From positions 24,075,908-24,139,907 of the forward strand of contig JAJKFL010000003.1 of assembly GCA_021186555.1 (NCBI GenBank): DNA of 64,000 bases, given 5' to 3'. Of this stretch, positions 8,966 to 20,280 are shown piece by piece. The notes under the pieces are model-generated. The model saw nothing but the letters and a program-made list of their open reading frames with translations, was not told the DNA's origin and did not search any database. Numbering within the stretch: position 1 is the stretch's first letter; every line of letters starts with the position of its first letter. Made by a program: the position numbers and the translations under genes. Source of the stretch: Reticulitermes speratus. Taxonomy: Eukaryota; Arthropoda; Insecta; Blattodea; Rhinotermitidae.

Positions 8966-10349
8966 AGTGTTTAATTTGGCACAGGGATATGCATATTCAG
9001 TTCTATGACAGTAAAATATACACTGTGTGCATAAGGTTTTAAAATGTTGGCTGCACTCAGCTGTCAAATCAAGCCCTGACCAGTACACAAGCAGCCAGTT
9101 ACAAACATCTAGTGACATTAAGTGGTAGAGTTCTTGTTTCGTACTCCGTAGCTCCCTGGGCGAATCTCGGCCAAAAGATCAGTTATTCTGACATAATTCT
9201 CGTGATTGTCTTCAGTATGAGCTAGTGGCAGCGTTGTTAAATAAACCATAGATCAAGCTCCATCGTCGTATGTAAAACTTTTTCGTTTTCTCTTATTCAT
9301 TTTCTTTCTTTGCTTTACGCTGCCCCTTGCTGCCCGTAATTTGGGTGTTCCATTCACCCATTCTTCTGTCGCTTGGCTGATGCACTGTTGTCACCAACGT
9401 CAAAAGTTCGTGCTGTCGTGCCATGTTTTAACTTTCTAAAACAAATAAATTTAACTAATACCATGAATAATACTGTCCGTCTGGGTTGTAACGCTGTTTA
9501 GACTGGTCCAAATGTACCGATGTTTCGGATTAACGTGCCCCCTCCACCCTTCTATCCTGATGACAGCTGGTTCTTCCGAAACGTCGACAAATGTTTACAA
9601 ATTTGTACATGGCACCTCTCAATGCAGTATTGATAGTTGCACCGGTGAACCTCAAACCTCACATATTTACAACCGCCTTTGAAATTTGCTATCGCTCAAA
9701 ATACGTGGCGCAAATGGTCTCGGTTCTCATCGTGAACAGATGGTGACCATTCAATGTCTTTGTGATTACAGGATCGAAAGTTTGGGAAGGAATGCACATA
9801 TATTCGCCCCTATCCAACTCTATAGCAGCTACCTCCCCTCTGCGCCCCCCCCCCCCCCCCCCCGCTCCATCGGTTATCGCTTATATTCTTGCTTCAGTTC
9901 CGTCTCTGTCTGTTTCTCTGCGTTGTCAGTTTCTTACTTCTAGGAGTTAACATACTCAACAGCTATGTTTTAAATAAAATGTTTCTTTATTTGATGGCTT
10001 CTTATTTCTGTTCATCCAACTACAATAGGTTTTATTCAGTCAGGGGTCTCCTCTGTTTAAAAAACCTTTTGAAACGCTGTTCAATATCAGCCTCATGTGC
10101 ATGAAAATGACTGAATACCTATAGACTTTTACGTGCATCTTACGTGAGAGGAAGTAGTGTCGTGGGCGAACAGCATTGTGGGCACCCCTGGTGTAGCCAG
10201 CAGGAGCAAGCTGCCGACCTGAATCCACACTTCTTGTGTTCATACTTCCTGTGACCCAAGTATTGTACACTGGCATGGTGCAAACAAACAAACAAACAAC
10301 TGAATTGGAATTATCTACAGATAGCTGAGAAACACTTTTTAGATTAACC
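8966..10349. other. unassigned spacer with an imperfect inverted repeat and poly-C
   Basis: At 9505-9610 an imperfect inverted repeat pairs CCGATGTTTCGGA with TTCCGAAACGTCGA; it resembles the foldback motifs elsewhere but stem II is poor. A run of 19 C lies at 9845-9863. No gene recognised; proline-rich short frames here come from the C run. Confidence 0.4.
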
Positions 10350-10589
10350 ATGAAGCACACACCGGGTGTAAAAAGGATCAGGTTGGATGAGAATGGTAGA
10401 AACAGAGCAACTAGTGACCCACCTCGTGTTACACAGTTTGATGTAGATGGCGTTGACTTCGAACAAACACTTGCCTATGATCCCGAACTGGTACGGTTTA
10501 CAAGATTATCACTGAGTGGTCACATGAGTAAAGTTACGGCGTCAGTTGATTATATCAGTCTTTTATATGAACACGATCAACACTTTTGA
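10350..10589 (+). CDS. unrecognised 79-residue reading frame (weak)
   Basis: Starts ATG in a favourable ACCATGA context and reads 79 residues (begins MKHTPGVKRIRL, ends YISLLYEHDQHF). It is acidic/polar, lacks a signal peptide or membrane segment and matches no family I know. Amino-acid composition is more protein-like than most frames here. It could be a single small gene, an exon or a decayed transposon frame; chance is quite possible. Confidence 0.18.
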   Translation: MKHTPGVKRIRLDENGRNRATSDPPRVTQFDVDGVDFEQTLAYDPELVRFTRLSLSGHMSKVTASVDYISLLYEHDQHF

Positions 10590-11939
10590 GTTGACTGTCA
10601 AGAGCAATGTTAATCAATCCTTTATACACACTTGTAGTTCACTTACCGCACACTTTAGTAACCTTTCTGCCTCTGCTGTGGATGTTTTCTAATTTCTAAA
10701 TAGTTTTATGTCTTGTGAATAATTTAGGAGCGCAAACTCATTACGTCTTTCTAGTGTAGGGTCGAATTCCGAGCGTCTCGCGTCAAGAGGCTGCATTTAC
10801 CTTCGCCCGCGATGACTTTGGTTCTCACCGTAATTCGAACCAAATCAAATATTGTTTGGCTGGTTGGTCAACATTTTTCTGGCCTGTGAACGGTCAGTCA
10901 ATTAGAATGTCTCTATATTCAAATTCTATCGGTCTCCTCACATCGCAAAATTTGGGTCGAAATTTTGGACAACTTACCTCCTTCAGCAGCATATTTTGAG
11001 GGCCTGAACGCTGAGCTACTCCCCCTCGACAAGTTGTGGGCACTTTAATCTGTTAAACAGCGACATTATGACCCATTTGTGATGTGGAAAATCAGTTCCT
11101 GCACAACATTTACGGATGTTACTGCGCATGTCTAAATTCTAAGTTGCCGGACTACAAAGTTTAGAAAGAATTTTTTTTGTAACTAACTGCGGCCGCTTTT
11201 CTTTCAGTAACACTCCCTTATAAAGAAATCAAATGGGATAGAATAACATTCAGTCATGACATAATCTTTGAATAAGAGTTACGGATTTGAACTTGGACAT
11301 TAACTGAGATTAGCGTTTGAACATGAACGGGACAGGCAGTATTGCTTGGAAAACCTGTTGTAAGGAGACAATTTGAAATACCTTGGCGCAGAAGAGATGA
11401 TAATATTAAAATAGGGCTTAAAGAAATAATATGATGACTTAAAATAGGAGCCAGTGGCGGGTTGTTACGAACACGGTGGCGAATATTCGGGTTTTATGCT
11501 CGTAAAGGGACGGAAAACTTCTTGACTAGCTGAGAAGTTATTGGCTTCTCCAAAAGGACTGTGTCTCATGGAACTGCTTAATTAGGTATTATTTTCTACT
11601 TCGAGCGCGCGCGTGTGTGTGAAAAGAGAGAATAAAAAATATCAGGGATAGTCAATTATTCTTCGTCGTTTTTTCCTAACTTCGATGATTGCTGGTAACT
11701 TAAAACCACACGCCTCCAGTCTCTGAAACAGATACTTGCTAAGGAAGATCGCTTTACCGATTTCAAATTTAACGTTATCAGTAAAAGTGACCCTCAAATT
11801 ATCACTTCCTGTTCAATGGAGTGTAACGACAAAACGTTTTAATTTTTATATTACTTCAATTCATAATACAAGGGTTTAACAAAGGGTATATGTATATTGA
11901 GTTGGTACGTTGAGAAACAATCCACCGGCGAAAACTTTT
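10590..11939. other. unassigned spacer
   Basis: AT-rich, no long frame, no similarity to the other repeats in the window. A short CGCGCGTGTGTGTG tract lies near 11606. Confidence 0.45.
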
Positions 11940-12140
11940 TAAGGTACATTAACATCTGTATGTACCACCTACCTTAATATTAAAAATATCCTGCGTTCGG
12001 CCTACAGTGTATTTTTGTATTTCTTATGATTCTCACAATAAATTACCATTACTTTCCTAACATTAACAGGTTGGTCTTTTAATTGATATGTACTGTGTTC
12101 TCTGTGAGGTAGGAATTGGTTTGTACATATTATTTACACG
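11940..12140 (+). repeat. Rp1 dispersed repeat
   Basis: Contains GTACCACCTACC, CTACAGTGTATTTTTGTA, ATGATTCTCACAATAAA, AACAGGTTGGTCTTTTAAT and TGTGTTCTCTGTGAGGTAGG in family order. It is followed at once by SINE-C copy 4 in the same orientation. Confidence 0.7.
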
Positions 12141-12149
12141 GACCAAAGC

Positions 12150-12445
12150 CCTAAGTCCGTGCAGTCAGGCAGGCAGTTATTCGTCGTCCCATCACCGCGA
12201 CCGTTGGGAGTTCCCGCCCGGCTCAGTCCGTGTCAAATACATGATGGGCAGAGTGGCACTGCTACAGGCCTTTCTTAGATTGCAGCAGTTTTCTCCTGTC
12301 AGTATCATTCCGCTAACTTTAGATGTTCATTTTAATCTTCAAACATGCCCTTAAAGAAAATGGCAAATGTGAGAACCGTGCGAACTGGTTACAATATTGG
12401 TGTTGTTTCGGAAATAGGGAGCAGCATGAAAGAAAATTACTGCTC
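12150..12445 (+). repeat. SINE-C copy 4
   Basis: Decayed tRNA-like head (CAGGCAGGCAGTTATTCG, GGAGTTCCCGCCCGGC in B-box position), then CAGAGTGGCACTG, TTTTCTCCTGTCAGTATCAT and the tail TTTCGGAAATAGGGAGCA. The B box is mutated. Confidence 0.55.
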
Positions 12446-13736
12446 TTCATTTTTAGGCTTAAGAGGGTCTTCTAGCCTAGGTAGGTTACCTAAGAGACAC
12501 CGAATGCCAAGAAACAGACTAGCCAACGCACTGATCTTTGATTATCAACATTCATTTTGTCAGAATATAAATCAATAAACATGACACATTTTGAAAAATC
12601 AGTCAAGGGAGGCAGAAGTGGAAGGTTCATTTGAGATAGCATGTTGAAAACGGCAAGGCCTGTTATATGTATAGCATCGGTAGAGTCTTGAACATTGCGT
12701 CATTTTAATACATCAATCAGAATAACCTTGCGTAGTTCATGTCACTCATCTGGCGGATCGCACGTACTATGGCGGGCCGTTCTGCTGTGAGATTTAAAAT
12801 GCAGTGGGTGTCGTCCATTTGCTTACTTTCTGAGTTGCGGGTGATGGCATATGATGAAAGAATATGAATATAGAGCGTAGTTCGTAGTAAAATGTTTAAC
12901 TTTTAAAACGTATAACCTTCCTATACAATAGAGTAAGGACATCATTGCTGTTTAAGGAGACAATCTCTTGAGAGCCATCAATACACGGCGTGGACAAAGC
13001 AGGGGAGCGTTAGAGCAAGTGGTTCATACAGAAAAAAACCATGCTTCAAAAGTTAAGCAAAAGATTCCTGTACGTTTAGACGATACCTGTAGTGTGTAGC
13101 CTTCAGGGACTTTAGCGGGTGGCGAGTGCTGTGGTCGCCCCGGGCGACAGAGTTCAAGGGGCAGCAAATTATGCGGGAAAATAAATAATACAAATAAAAA
13201 AGTTTAAAAACTTAATATTGTACAACTTGTACAGTACAATCATACTGTACTAAACAGTACGACCGTTCATGGTGTACACACGGGGTGTTAAATATGTAGG
13301 ATCTTCCACTCCATTAGAAGTAGAAAAAATTCCACTCTCTCAAGATGTTTGGATGCAGCATTTTAATAGTTTTAATACCCATCTCGTATCATAATGATTA
13401 CAACAGATTTTAATACAATACCTTGTTATTCAACAGTATATTGACAATTAATATTGTTTCTTTTATTTTACCATTTACAATCGACAGGTCACATCACGAC
13501 GCTGTATACGCCTTTGAATGTTGTTGTGAAAAAGTTTAACTTTCTGCGCTCAATAATTTTTAAATCACTGATAAAAATAAAAGGAAATTCAACAAATAAT
13601 TGTGATTTTTAGCTGCTCACAATTTTCATTAATGGCGGTCATTGTAATTACCAGCCTCGAGCGCCAAGAAACCTAGCTACGCCACAGATTGTCTTTGCTC
13701 TTCTTAAAGCAAAGTGTACTGAAACAATAAAACTGC
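12446..13736. other. unassigned spacer
   Basis: No gene or repeat recognised. Short frames only. Confidence 0.45.
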
Positions 13737-13787
13737 TTCAATGCAGTCTTCTCGGGCGCGCAGCCGCATTAACTCGTATAAATACAA

Positions 13788-13821
13788 CGTTTCGGGGACT
13801 GGCTCCGTCCCCATCCTCAGG
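13788..13821 (-). ncRNA. hammerhead-like core in FB2-1 left arm
   Basis: On the - strand: CTGAGGA (fits CUGANGA), one U, stem II GGGGAC/GUCCCC closing a GGAGCCA loop, then GAAACGUUGUA. Stem III can be drawn as A-U and C-G around GUU. No convincing stem I was found, so it is weaker than the FB1 motif. Confidence 0.3.
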
Positions 13822-13865
13822 CAAAACTGACAGGACAGACGAGCAGTGTGTTAAATCAGTTTTGC

Positions 13866-13903
13866 CTGAGGATTGGGACGGAGCCAGTCCCCGAAACGTT
13901 GTA
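13866..13903 (+). ncRNA. hammerhead-like core in FB2-1 right arm
   Basis: CTGAGGA at 13866-13872, UU, GGGAC/GUCCC stem II, GAAA at 13893-13896, then CGUUGUA. It mirrors the left arm with one G-to-U change at the base of stem II. Stem I is not evident. Confidence 0.3.
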
Positions 13904-14207
13904 TTTATACGAGTTAACGCGGTTGTGCGCCCGAGAAGACTATATTGAATCATGTCGCCGCGAAAGTTTTAAAACTTATAATAAAACTGCTTTTTTATTG
14001 TGACAGTCTTAGCTGTGTAGTGATCGCTTCATTAAACCGCTGCCAAGCAGCAAACCAGCGACAAATATAGACCCTTTTGCATTTTGAAACCCATTTCTTG
14101 TCCCTTAGTAACGAGGCTGGTGATGAGAAAAAAGGCGGAGAAGTACAAAAGAGTAGAAAAATGGATTTAATACGTATGGAAATTAAATGTGACCAATGTA
14201 ATCAAAT

Positions 14208-14464
14208 CCTGGTGGCCGTGCTGTCTAAGGGGTAGGTCTGCCGCCTCTTGATTGCTGGGATCGATGGTTCGAATCCCACTGAGGACATGGGTGGTTGTTC
14301 GTCTATTGTGTTTGTTGTGTTTTTTAGGTAGCGGTTTTTGCGACGCGCTGATCCCTCCTTCAGAGGAGACCTACCCGTTGTGTGTCTAATTGTGGATGAT
14401 TGAGAAACACCAAACGAGGCGGCGCACACCAGATTTGGGTTGCAGCGCCACAGAAAAAGAGATG
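14208..14464 (+). repeat. SINE-A copy 1
   Basis: tRNA-like head GGTGGCCGTGCTGTCTAAGG (A box region) and an excellent B box ATGGTTCGAATCCCAC. The next ~140 bp follow the SINE-A body seen at 56.0 kb (TTGTGT..AGGTAG, then GCGACGCGCTG and CAGAGGAGACCTACC). The 3' tail differs from the other copies and ends GCAGCGCCAC then an A-rich stretch. Confidence 0.7.
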
Positions 14465-15134
14465 TATTTAAGAAAGAAAAGTCAGACGAACATAAACTTC
14501 TCCAGTGTCTGTTTCACGACGTGGAATTCACGCTCATAAGGGTGGACTACATATGGTGCTAAGTAATTATGAAAGTATTAGACATATGTGTGTTATATGA
14601 AATATTCATTACTTTTAATTAATAGGTCGATGAGCCTGCTATGCTTCAAACACAAATGGAATCAAATTTATGCACATTTTTGCTCAACGTAAAAATAAGT
14701 TAATTAAGCAGACGAATAGACCCAACGGTTTTTATGAAAAAACAGCAGACATAAGATGTCGAATATAAAACGTAATTTCTCCGCACGTATGGTGAGCATT
14801 TCTAAAGTGTAGTAATTTACAGTGTGCAGTGCTGATGCATTACCGATTCCTTTCCTCCGAAATGCAGTAATGCAAAGTCGTAAGACAAGTAATGTACGAA
14901 ATAATTTGTCCTCAGGATGTACATGTATTTTGGTATTTACTTAAATACTAATGGGTTGAATGATATGGTTCAAATACACATTATTTACTGAGTAAAAAGT
15001 AAATACCTTATGAAACATACAAGTCAGTACTACACAACACTTAAACTTTGTCTGCATAATGTAATGTCATGTTGTAACACAAACCAAAAGAATTAGCTAC
15101 GTAAAACAAAACAGATTTCTTCTTATCTCAGTCT
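14465..15134. other. unassigned AT-rich spacer
   Basis: No gene or repeat recognised. Confidence 0.45.
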
Positions 15135-15456
15135 AAGTTAACTCCCTTTATTGGTATCTCCACCTTGCCGTGGTAGAGGGGCTTGTGAGTTCCAGTGACC
15201 CTGAGAACTAAGCCGGCGGTAGCATTGTTACCAGTAGGGTCTCCCAAGCCGGAGAGATCGTGAGGGTAAGAACCACACGAAGAGCGATGCCTAGGAGATG
15301 TGAAATACAATAAAAACTCCCCTGATGCCGGAAGCAGCGACATCAGTAGCGACTTGAAGCACAGAACAAATGATGCTTGAGATTGTTCATGATCGTGTAG
15401 CAACAGGCGTGACCAGAGTGGTCTGAACGGTTGATGTACCGCGATGTGGAAAGCAA

Positions 15457-17877
15457 ATGGAAAAACTGCCACATTATTACTTTTCCTGGATAGTCTCTTC
15501 CAGAAACAGAGACAAATGCGAGATGCTTCCTCTGGAGACAAAACATTCCGGAGGTAAACTTCTTCCACATTCGGATCTCCGGTGCGGACTGTTTGTAGAG
15601 GAGACACCACGCGGTAGGAGTTACAGCGAGGACCACAAACATAAGCAGAAGAAGCAGAAGGAACATCACAGCTTCAAGATAGGCACTTGGAATGTAAGGA
15701 CCTTGAATCAAAAAGGAAAACTCGAAAATTTGAAGAAGGAGATGCATAAAAACGCAGTGTCTGTGCTAGGTGTTAGTGAAGTGCGGTGGAAGGGTCAAGG
15801 TGAAATAAGAAGTGGTGATTATACAGTGTATTATTGCGGGGGTGACAGGGCTGAAAGAGGCGTAGCAATAGTGGTGCATAAAAGCGTAGTGAAAAGTGTT
15901 GTTAAGAAGAGTGTGTATAGTGACAGAATCATTGCTGTTAAGTTGGAGGCAGAACCGGTAAGTATTTTGATAGTGCAAGTGTACATGCCAACATCGGACT
16001 ATGAAGATGACGAATTGGAAGAACTGTATGATATAATTGAAGAAATTCTTGAAGAGGATGGAAGGGGTGCGACAAATGCGATTATAATGGGAGATTAGGA
16101 CTGTGTGGTTGGAGATCAAAACACTGTTGGACCATATGGACTGGGAAGGAGGAATCAGAGACGTCAAATGCTTATTGACTTCTGTGAAAGAAATGGGCTC
16201 GTTATAACAAACACATGGTTCCAAAAACCAAAAAGAAGATTGTACACCTGGAAATCACCAGGGGATAGGAGTCGATATCAATTTGACTATATACTAGTGA
16301 AACAGCGATTCAGGAACAGTGTAAAGGATGTGCAGACACTGCCTGGAGCAGATATTGAACCTGACCACAATTTACTGGTTGCAACGATCTGCACCAGATT
16401 TAAGAAAATCATAAAGTTCCACAAGCGAAAACCAAGATTGGATTTGAAGAAGCTATAAGCTCAACGACAGGATGTACACGATAGTCTAGAGGAAAAACTT
16501 GGTGCAATCAAATGTGAAAGTAGAAATGTGGAAGTGAAGTGGAACAGTATCAAGAAATGTGTGTTAGATACTATGAGTGATTTGGTTGGAAAAGTCGAGA
16601 TGAGAGCAAGAAAGCCATGGATTACACAGGAGATGAACAGTAAAATGGATGAACGAAGGAAATGAAAGAATGTCAACAACGAAGAAGGAAGGAAGAACTA
16701 CAGAAGACTGAGGAACGAATTGAAAAGAGCAACAGACAACACCAAAAAGGAATATCTGGAGAGCATATGCAACGAGATCATAGAATTTCAAAGAGTAGGA
16801 CCTTATGATCTAATGTACATGAAGAAAAAACTACTAGGTTGGAAAGAAAACCATGGGATTCAAAACATTGGCATCGAAGACTCTCAAGGGAATATAGTAA
16901 TAGATCAGAAACGAGCACTGTAAATTTGGGAGAATTATATTACATAGCTCTACGATCGAGCTAATCGACCAGAACACCTAGAAGTCGAACCTGAAGCTGA
17001 AGTAGATGAAGACGAGAAATGCCCTTATATTTTGCAAAGTGAAGTGGAAAAAGCTATCATGGAGACGGGGGATAAGAAGGCTACAGGAGATGATGATGTA
17101 CCTGGGGATATACTCAAATTGTTGGGAGAAGATGGCCTCAGACTTATGACACAGCTGATCAACAGCATATATGTAACTGGAGAGTGGCCCAAAGATTTAA
17201 TTGAAGTTACAATGATTGCCTTAAAGAAGAAGCCCAAAGCTACAAAATGCAGCGACAATCGCACAATCAGCATCATCGCGCATGCAGCGAAGATAGTAGC
17301 TAGGATACTTAGAAGAAGGATTGAAAGGAAGACTGAGGATGTGCTTGGAGAAGATCAGTTTGGATTTAGGAGAGGAAAAGGAACTAGGGATGCAATTGGA
17401 ATGCTGAGAATAATATCAGAACGAACCTTGGTCATAGATGAGGAATTGTGTGCTTGCTTCATAGACTGGCAGAAGGCTTTTGACCGTGTCAACTGGACCA
17501 AATTAATGCAGATCCTAAAAGGAATTGGGATAGACTGGCGCGAAAGGAGATTGATCAGCAAATTGCACATCGAACAGAGTGTCAAAATACGACTGGACCA
17601 AGGGGAAACGAGAGGTGTGAAGACTGGAAGAGGAGTTAGACAAGGTTGGTGTTTGTCGCCGATTCTGTTCAACTTATACAGCGAGTACCTTACCAAGGAA
17701 GCTCTTGATGTGTTTGGAGACTTCAAAATAGGAGGACAAGTAATTCGCACTGTGAAATATGCAGTTGACCTCATGCTACTGGCTAGGGAAGAAACGGTGC
17801 TGCAGGGCATGGTTGATAGACTAATAGAAATTGGAAGACGCTATGGAATGGAAATGAATGTGGGAAAACTAAGGTAA
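15457..17877 (+). pseudogene. endonuclease/reverse transcriptase of the RTE-like LINE, nonsense-riddled
   Basis: One frame runs through 15457-17877 with premature stops at 16096 (TAG in the GDWN-type motif), 16456 (TAA), 16663 (TGA), 16921 (TAA) and 16945 (TAG). APE-type endonuclease: GTWNVRTL at residues ~76-83, a MGD-x-D metal-site region, RYQFDYILV near 274-282 and PDHN near 302-305. RT: motif A FIDWQKAFDRV (~668-678), RQGWCLSP (~728-735), and motif C reads YAVD instead of YADD because codon 17764-17766 is GTT, so a catalytic aspartate is lost. The absence of frameshifts through 2.4 kb suggests moderate age. Confidence 0.9.
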
Positions 17878-18533
17878 TGAGAATCTCAAGGTAACCATCC
17901 CCAATGAAGATTATTATAGATCAAAAGCAATTGGAGAATGTGGAATATTTCAGTTATTTGGGTATCATGATAACAAATGATGCAAGGTGTACACGTGAAA
18001 TTAAATCCAGAATTGGCAAAAGCAGCGTTCAACAAGAAGAAGAATCTTTTCACCAGCAAACTGGACTTAAATTTAAGGAAGAAACTAGTAAAGTGCAACA
18101 TTTTGAGCATAGTTTTATATGGTGCTGAAACGTGGACACTTCGGAAAGTAGATCAGAAGTATCTGGAAAGTTTTGAAATGTGATGCTGGAGAAGAATGGA
18201 GAAGATCAGTTGGACCGATCATGTGAGAGATGAAGAAGTATTACACAGAGTCAAAAAGGAGAGGAATATCATACCTACACTAAAGAGAAGAAATGCTAAC
18301 TGGATTGGTAACATCTTGCGTAAAATTGCCTTCTAAAACACGTGATTGAAGGAAAGTTAGAGGGAAGGATGGAAATGACGGGAAGACGAGGAAGAAGACG
18401 TATGCAGCTACTGGATGACCTTAAAGAAAAGAGAAGATACTGGAAATTGAAACAGGTAGCAATATATCGCACCCTATGGAGAACTCGCTTTGGAAGGGGC
18501 TACGGACCTGTCGTAAGTCAGACTACAGAATGA
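17878..18533 (+). pseudogene. C-terminal region of the RTE-like LINE, frameshifted
   Basis: Continuation after a small deletion in an A run near 17870. Frame segments in order: IDQKQLENVEYFSYLG with MITNDARCTREIKSRI (17904-18020), a frameshift into KKKNLFTSKLDLNLRKKLVK and LYGAETWTLRKVDQKYLESF (to 18180), a Trp-to-TGA stop at 18181-18183, RRMEKISWTDHV, another frameshift near 18327, then GRRGRRRMQLLDDLKEKRRY and LWRTRFGRGYGPV up to 18533. These are the usual C-terminal blocks of this family; their role beyond the RT is not defined. Confidence 0.8.
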
Positions 18534-18559
18534 ATGAATGAATACGTTAACACAAACAT

Positions 18560-20149
18560 AGTGCCAGGAACAGCTGCGCGGCACCATGTAATGCTCGACA
18601 CTGGACGAAACTTTCATGTTCTTACCACCTTTAACCCCAGGAAATGGAACATAAATCGCAAAACGACCTCGCAGGATAGAAGGTTGAAACGGATAGTTAT
18701 ACTGAAATAAAAAATTCTTCTGGCCTGAACATAGAGGCAGAAAGCTCATCCAAACCTTTGTACCTACCTACCAGTATCCCTAGATTTCCAGGAGGTAGAG
18801 GCTCCCAGATTTCCAGACAATAGGCACATGAAGGAGATAAGGGTGTCATCCCTACGCACCGGCCGCTTTTTACCCCCCCCCCCCCCCCCCCCCCAGAAAA
18901 TATTCCAGGTACTCATTTCTGTTAGAGGCTGATATAGGATATAACATCCCAATAAACCGTAATCTGAACATTTGTAGCGGTGTAACATCAACACTTTTTT
19001 ATCTGCAAGCCGTCAAATTAATAGGACAGCGGAAGCGTTCGTGGATATTCACGGGTCGTTACATTTTCACGTGATGAAATAAGAAGGGCCTTTTGAAATA
19101 ATCTGACGATGCATTCACCATGTCCTCCAAGAATGGAGAAAGTAAATGGAATCTATGAACAGCAATTTTTCCAGGAGTGGCAAGCATATTCCTTTAGGAA
19201 AAAGAACGAGCCTTTCGGAAGTAATGTTACACTGTTACAACAGATTCGTGTTTCTGAGTGTGCATAAACACATCAATAAATATTCTACAGTCAAGAAATA
19301 TAATCATGTTTCTACGGCTTAAACGTCCCCACTTTCCTAACATACGTCATTTCGTGGTATCACACATAATTCGCCATAAAATTGTTTGCGTTCTAAACGG
19401 TCAGACTTAACAGTTCTCCAGAGACAGATACGTGGTAGATAACTGTTATTAGCAACTGGAATACACTGATCGACCTACACAATTTCGTACCACGAAATAA
19501 ATGTATGCTACGTCATAAATCTACGATACAGGTCAGCAGATGTTCCCAGAGTAATAAACGAGGTGCCCTTGCATTACATTCAATTAGGAATATGGTCTAC
19601 TGTTAGTGCAACAGAATAATCGGACCCATCGTCTTCTCGAACACAATTAATTCATAAGGACACAGTGGCCAAAGGCTCGCAGCATTTTTAAAAATGTAAA
19701 TGATGTGTAGAGGGAACACGGGTACTTCTAGTAAGATAGCCAGTAATTCAATGGCCAGTTTACATAACATTTTCGGGGCCCGAATAATTATTCGTCCTTT
19801 GTGGCCAGCTCTTTCACATAATGACACCATGTGACTACTGTCTGCGGGTATGTTTCAAAGACAGTCCATACACATACCTTAAAAGAAGTCACCACGTGCA
19901 GAGTATCGGCAATTTCTAGACATAACTTCAAACAGTTTTTAACGTGTTTACCGGTGTCAAGCATGTAGGCTTAGGTCATATTCAACACCAGCTTTAACAC
20001 GCAGTACGTTATATGCCTATTATACAGACGGTTAGTGTACAATCTATAAATGGCCATCGCATCAAATACTACATCCTCTACGAATGTAACATTTCTGACT
20101 TTTGGAGCTGGAAGTTGAAATAAATAATACTTCAGGAAAGAAAAATCCG
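18560..20149. other. unassigned spacer with the longest poly-C run
   Basis: Mostly featureless. A possible decayed SINE-B piece (reverse) at about 18820-18900 includes CACCGGCCGCTTTTTA followed by 22 C (18873-18894), at the position where other copies have a short CCCCC. No gene recognised. Confidence 0.4.
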
Positions 20150-20280
20150 TTCCCACCTCACTAAAAACACTGCATCTTCATTACAAAGATCAACCGGTTA
20201 ACGGTGTTTGGGGGAAAATCGCTGTCTTTAATGTTAGAACCCGTGGTACATAAATAATCACTCTGCTTTAAGGACTGAAA
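20150..20280 (-). repeat. Rp1 dispersed repeat
   Basis: CACCTCACTAAAAACACTGC, ATTACAAAGATCAACCGGTT, then GTGGTACATAAATAATCACT, in reverse family order. The middle is shortened relative to other copies. Confidence 0.6.

Larger units (their letters stand above)
13737..13949. repeat. foldback element FB2, copy 1
   Basis: Arms of about 94 bp (13737-13830 and 13856-13949) around a 25-base loop, starting with a TTCAAT..AGTCTTCTCGGGCG end. Copy 2 is at 24463-24642 with the same arm sequence, so this is a genuine mobile family. A flanking ATGTCGCCGCGAAAGTTTT block follows on the right here and its reverse complement precedes copy 2, so the full element is longer than the palindrome. Confidence 0.85.
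15135..18545 (+). mobile_element. nearly full-length RTE-like LINE
   Basis: About 3.4 kb. A 5' UTR-like start contains CCACCTTGCCGTGGTAGAGG, then a single endonuclease plus RT frame, a C-terminal region, and a terminal GAATGAATGAATGAAT microsatellite (about 18527-18543), typical for RTE-type LINE 3' ends. A 6 bp GTTAAC occurs at both borders and could be a target duplication, but that is weak. The endonuclease resembles proteins often mis-annotated as 'craniofacial development protein 2-like', known from BovB/RTE-type elements. The copy is dead. Confidence 0.85.

Noticed and set aside
9541-9610. hammerhead-like CTGATGA...GAAAC at 9557-9583
   Set aside because: CTGATGA and GAAAC are present but no good stem II (2 bp at most) and no stem I can be drawn.
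9762-9950. proline-rich frames
   Set aside because: Come from the poly-C run at 9845-9863.
14216-14285. tRNA gene call at the SINE-A heads (also 34.5, 36.1, 42.1, 50.0 and 56.1 kb)
   Set aside because: Good A and B boxes, but no complete acceptor stem pairing and each continues into a SINE body.
15128-15610. 160- and 134-codon reverse frames over the LINE 5' region
   Set aside because: Antisense shadows of the RTE-like LINE; the + strand reading explains the sequence.
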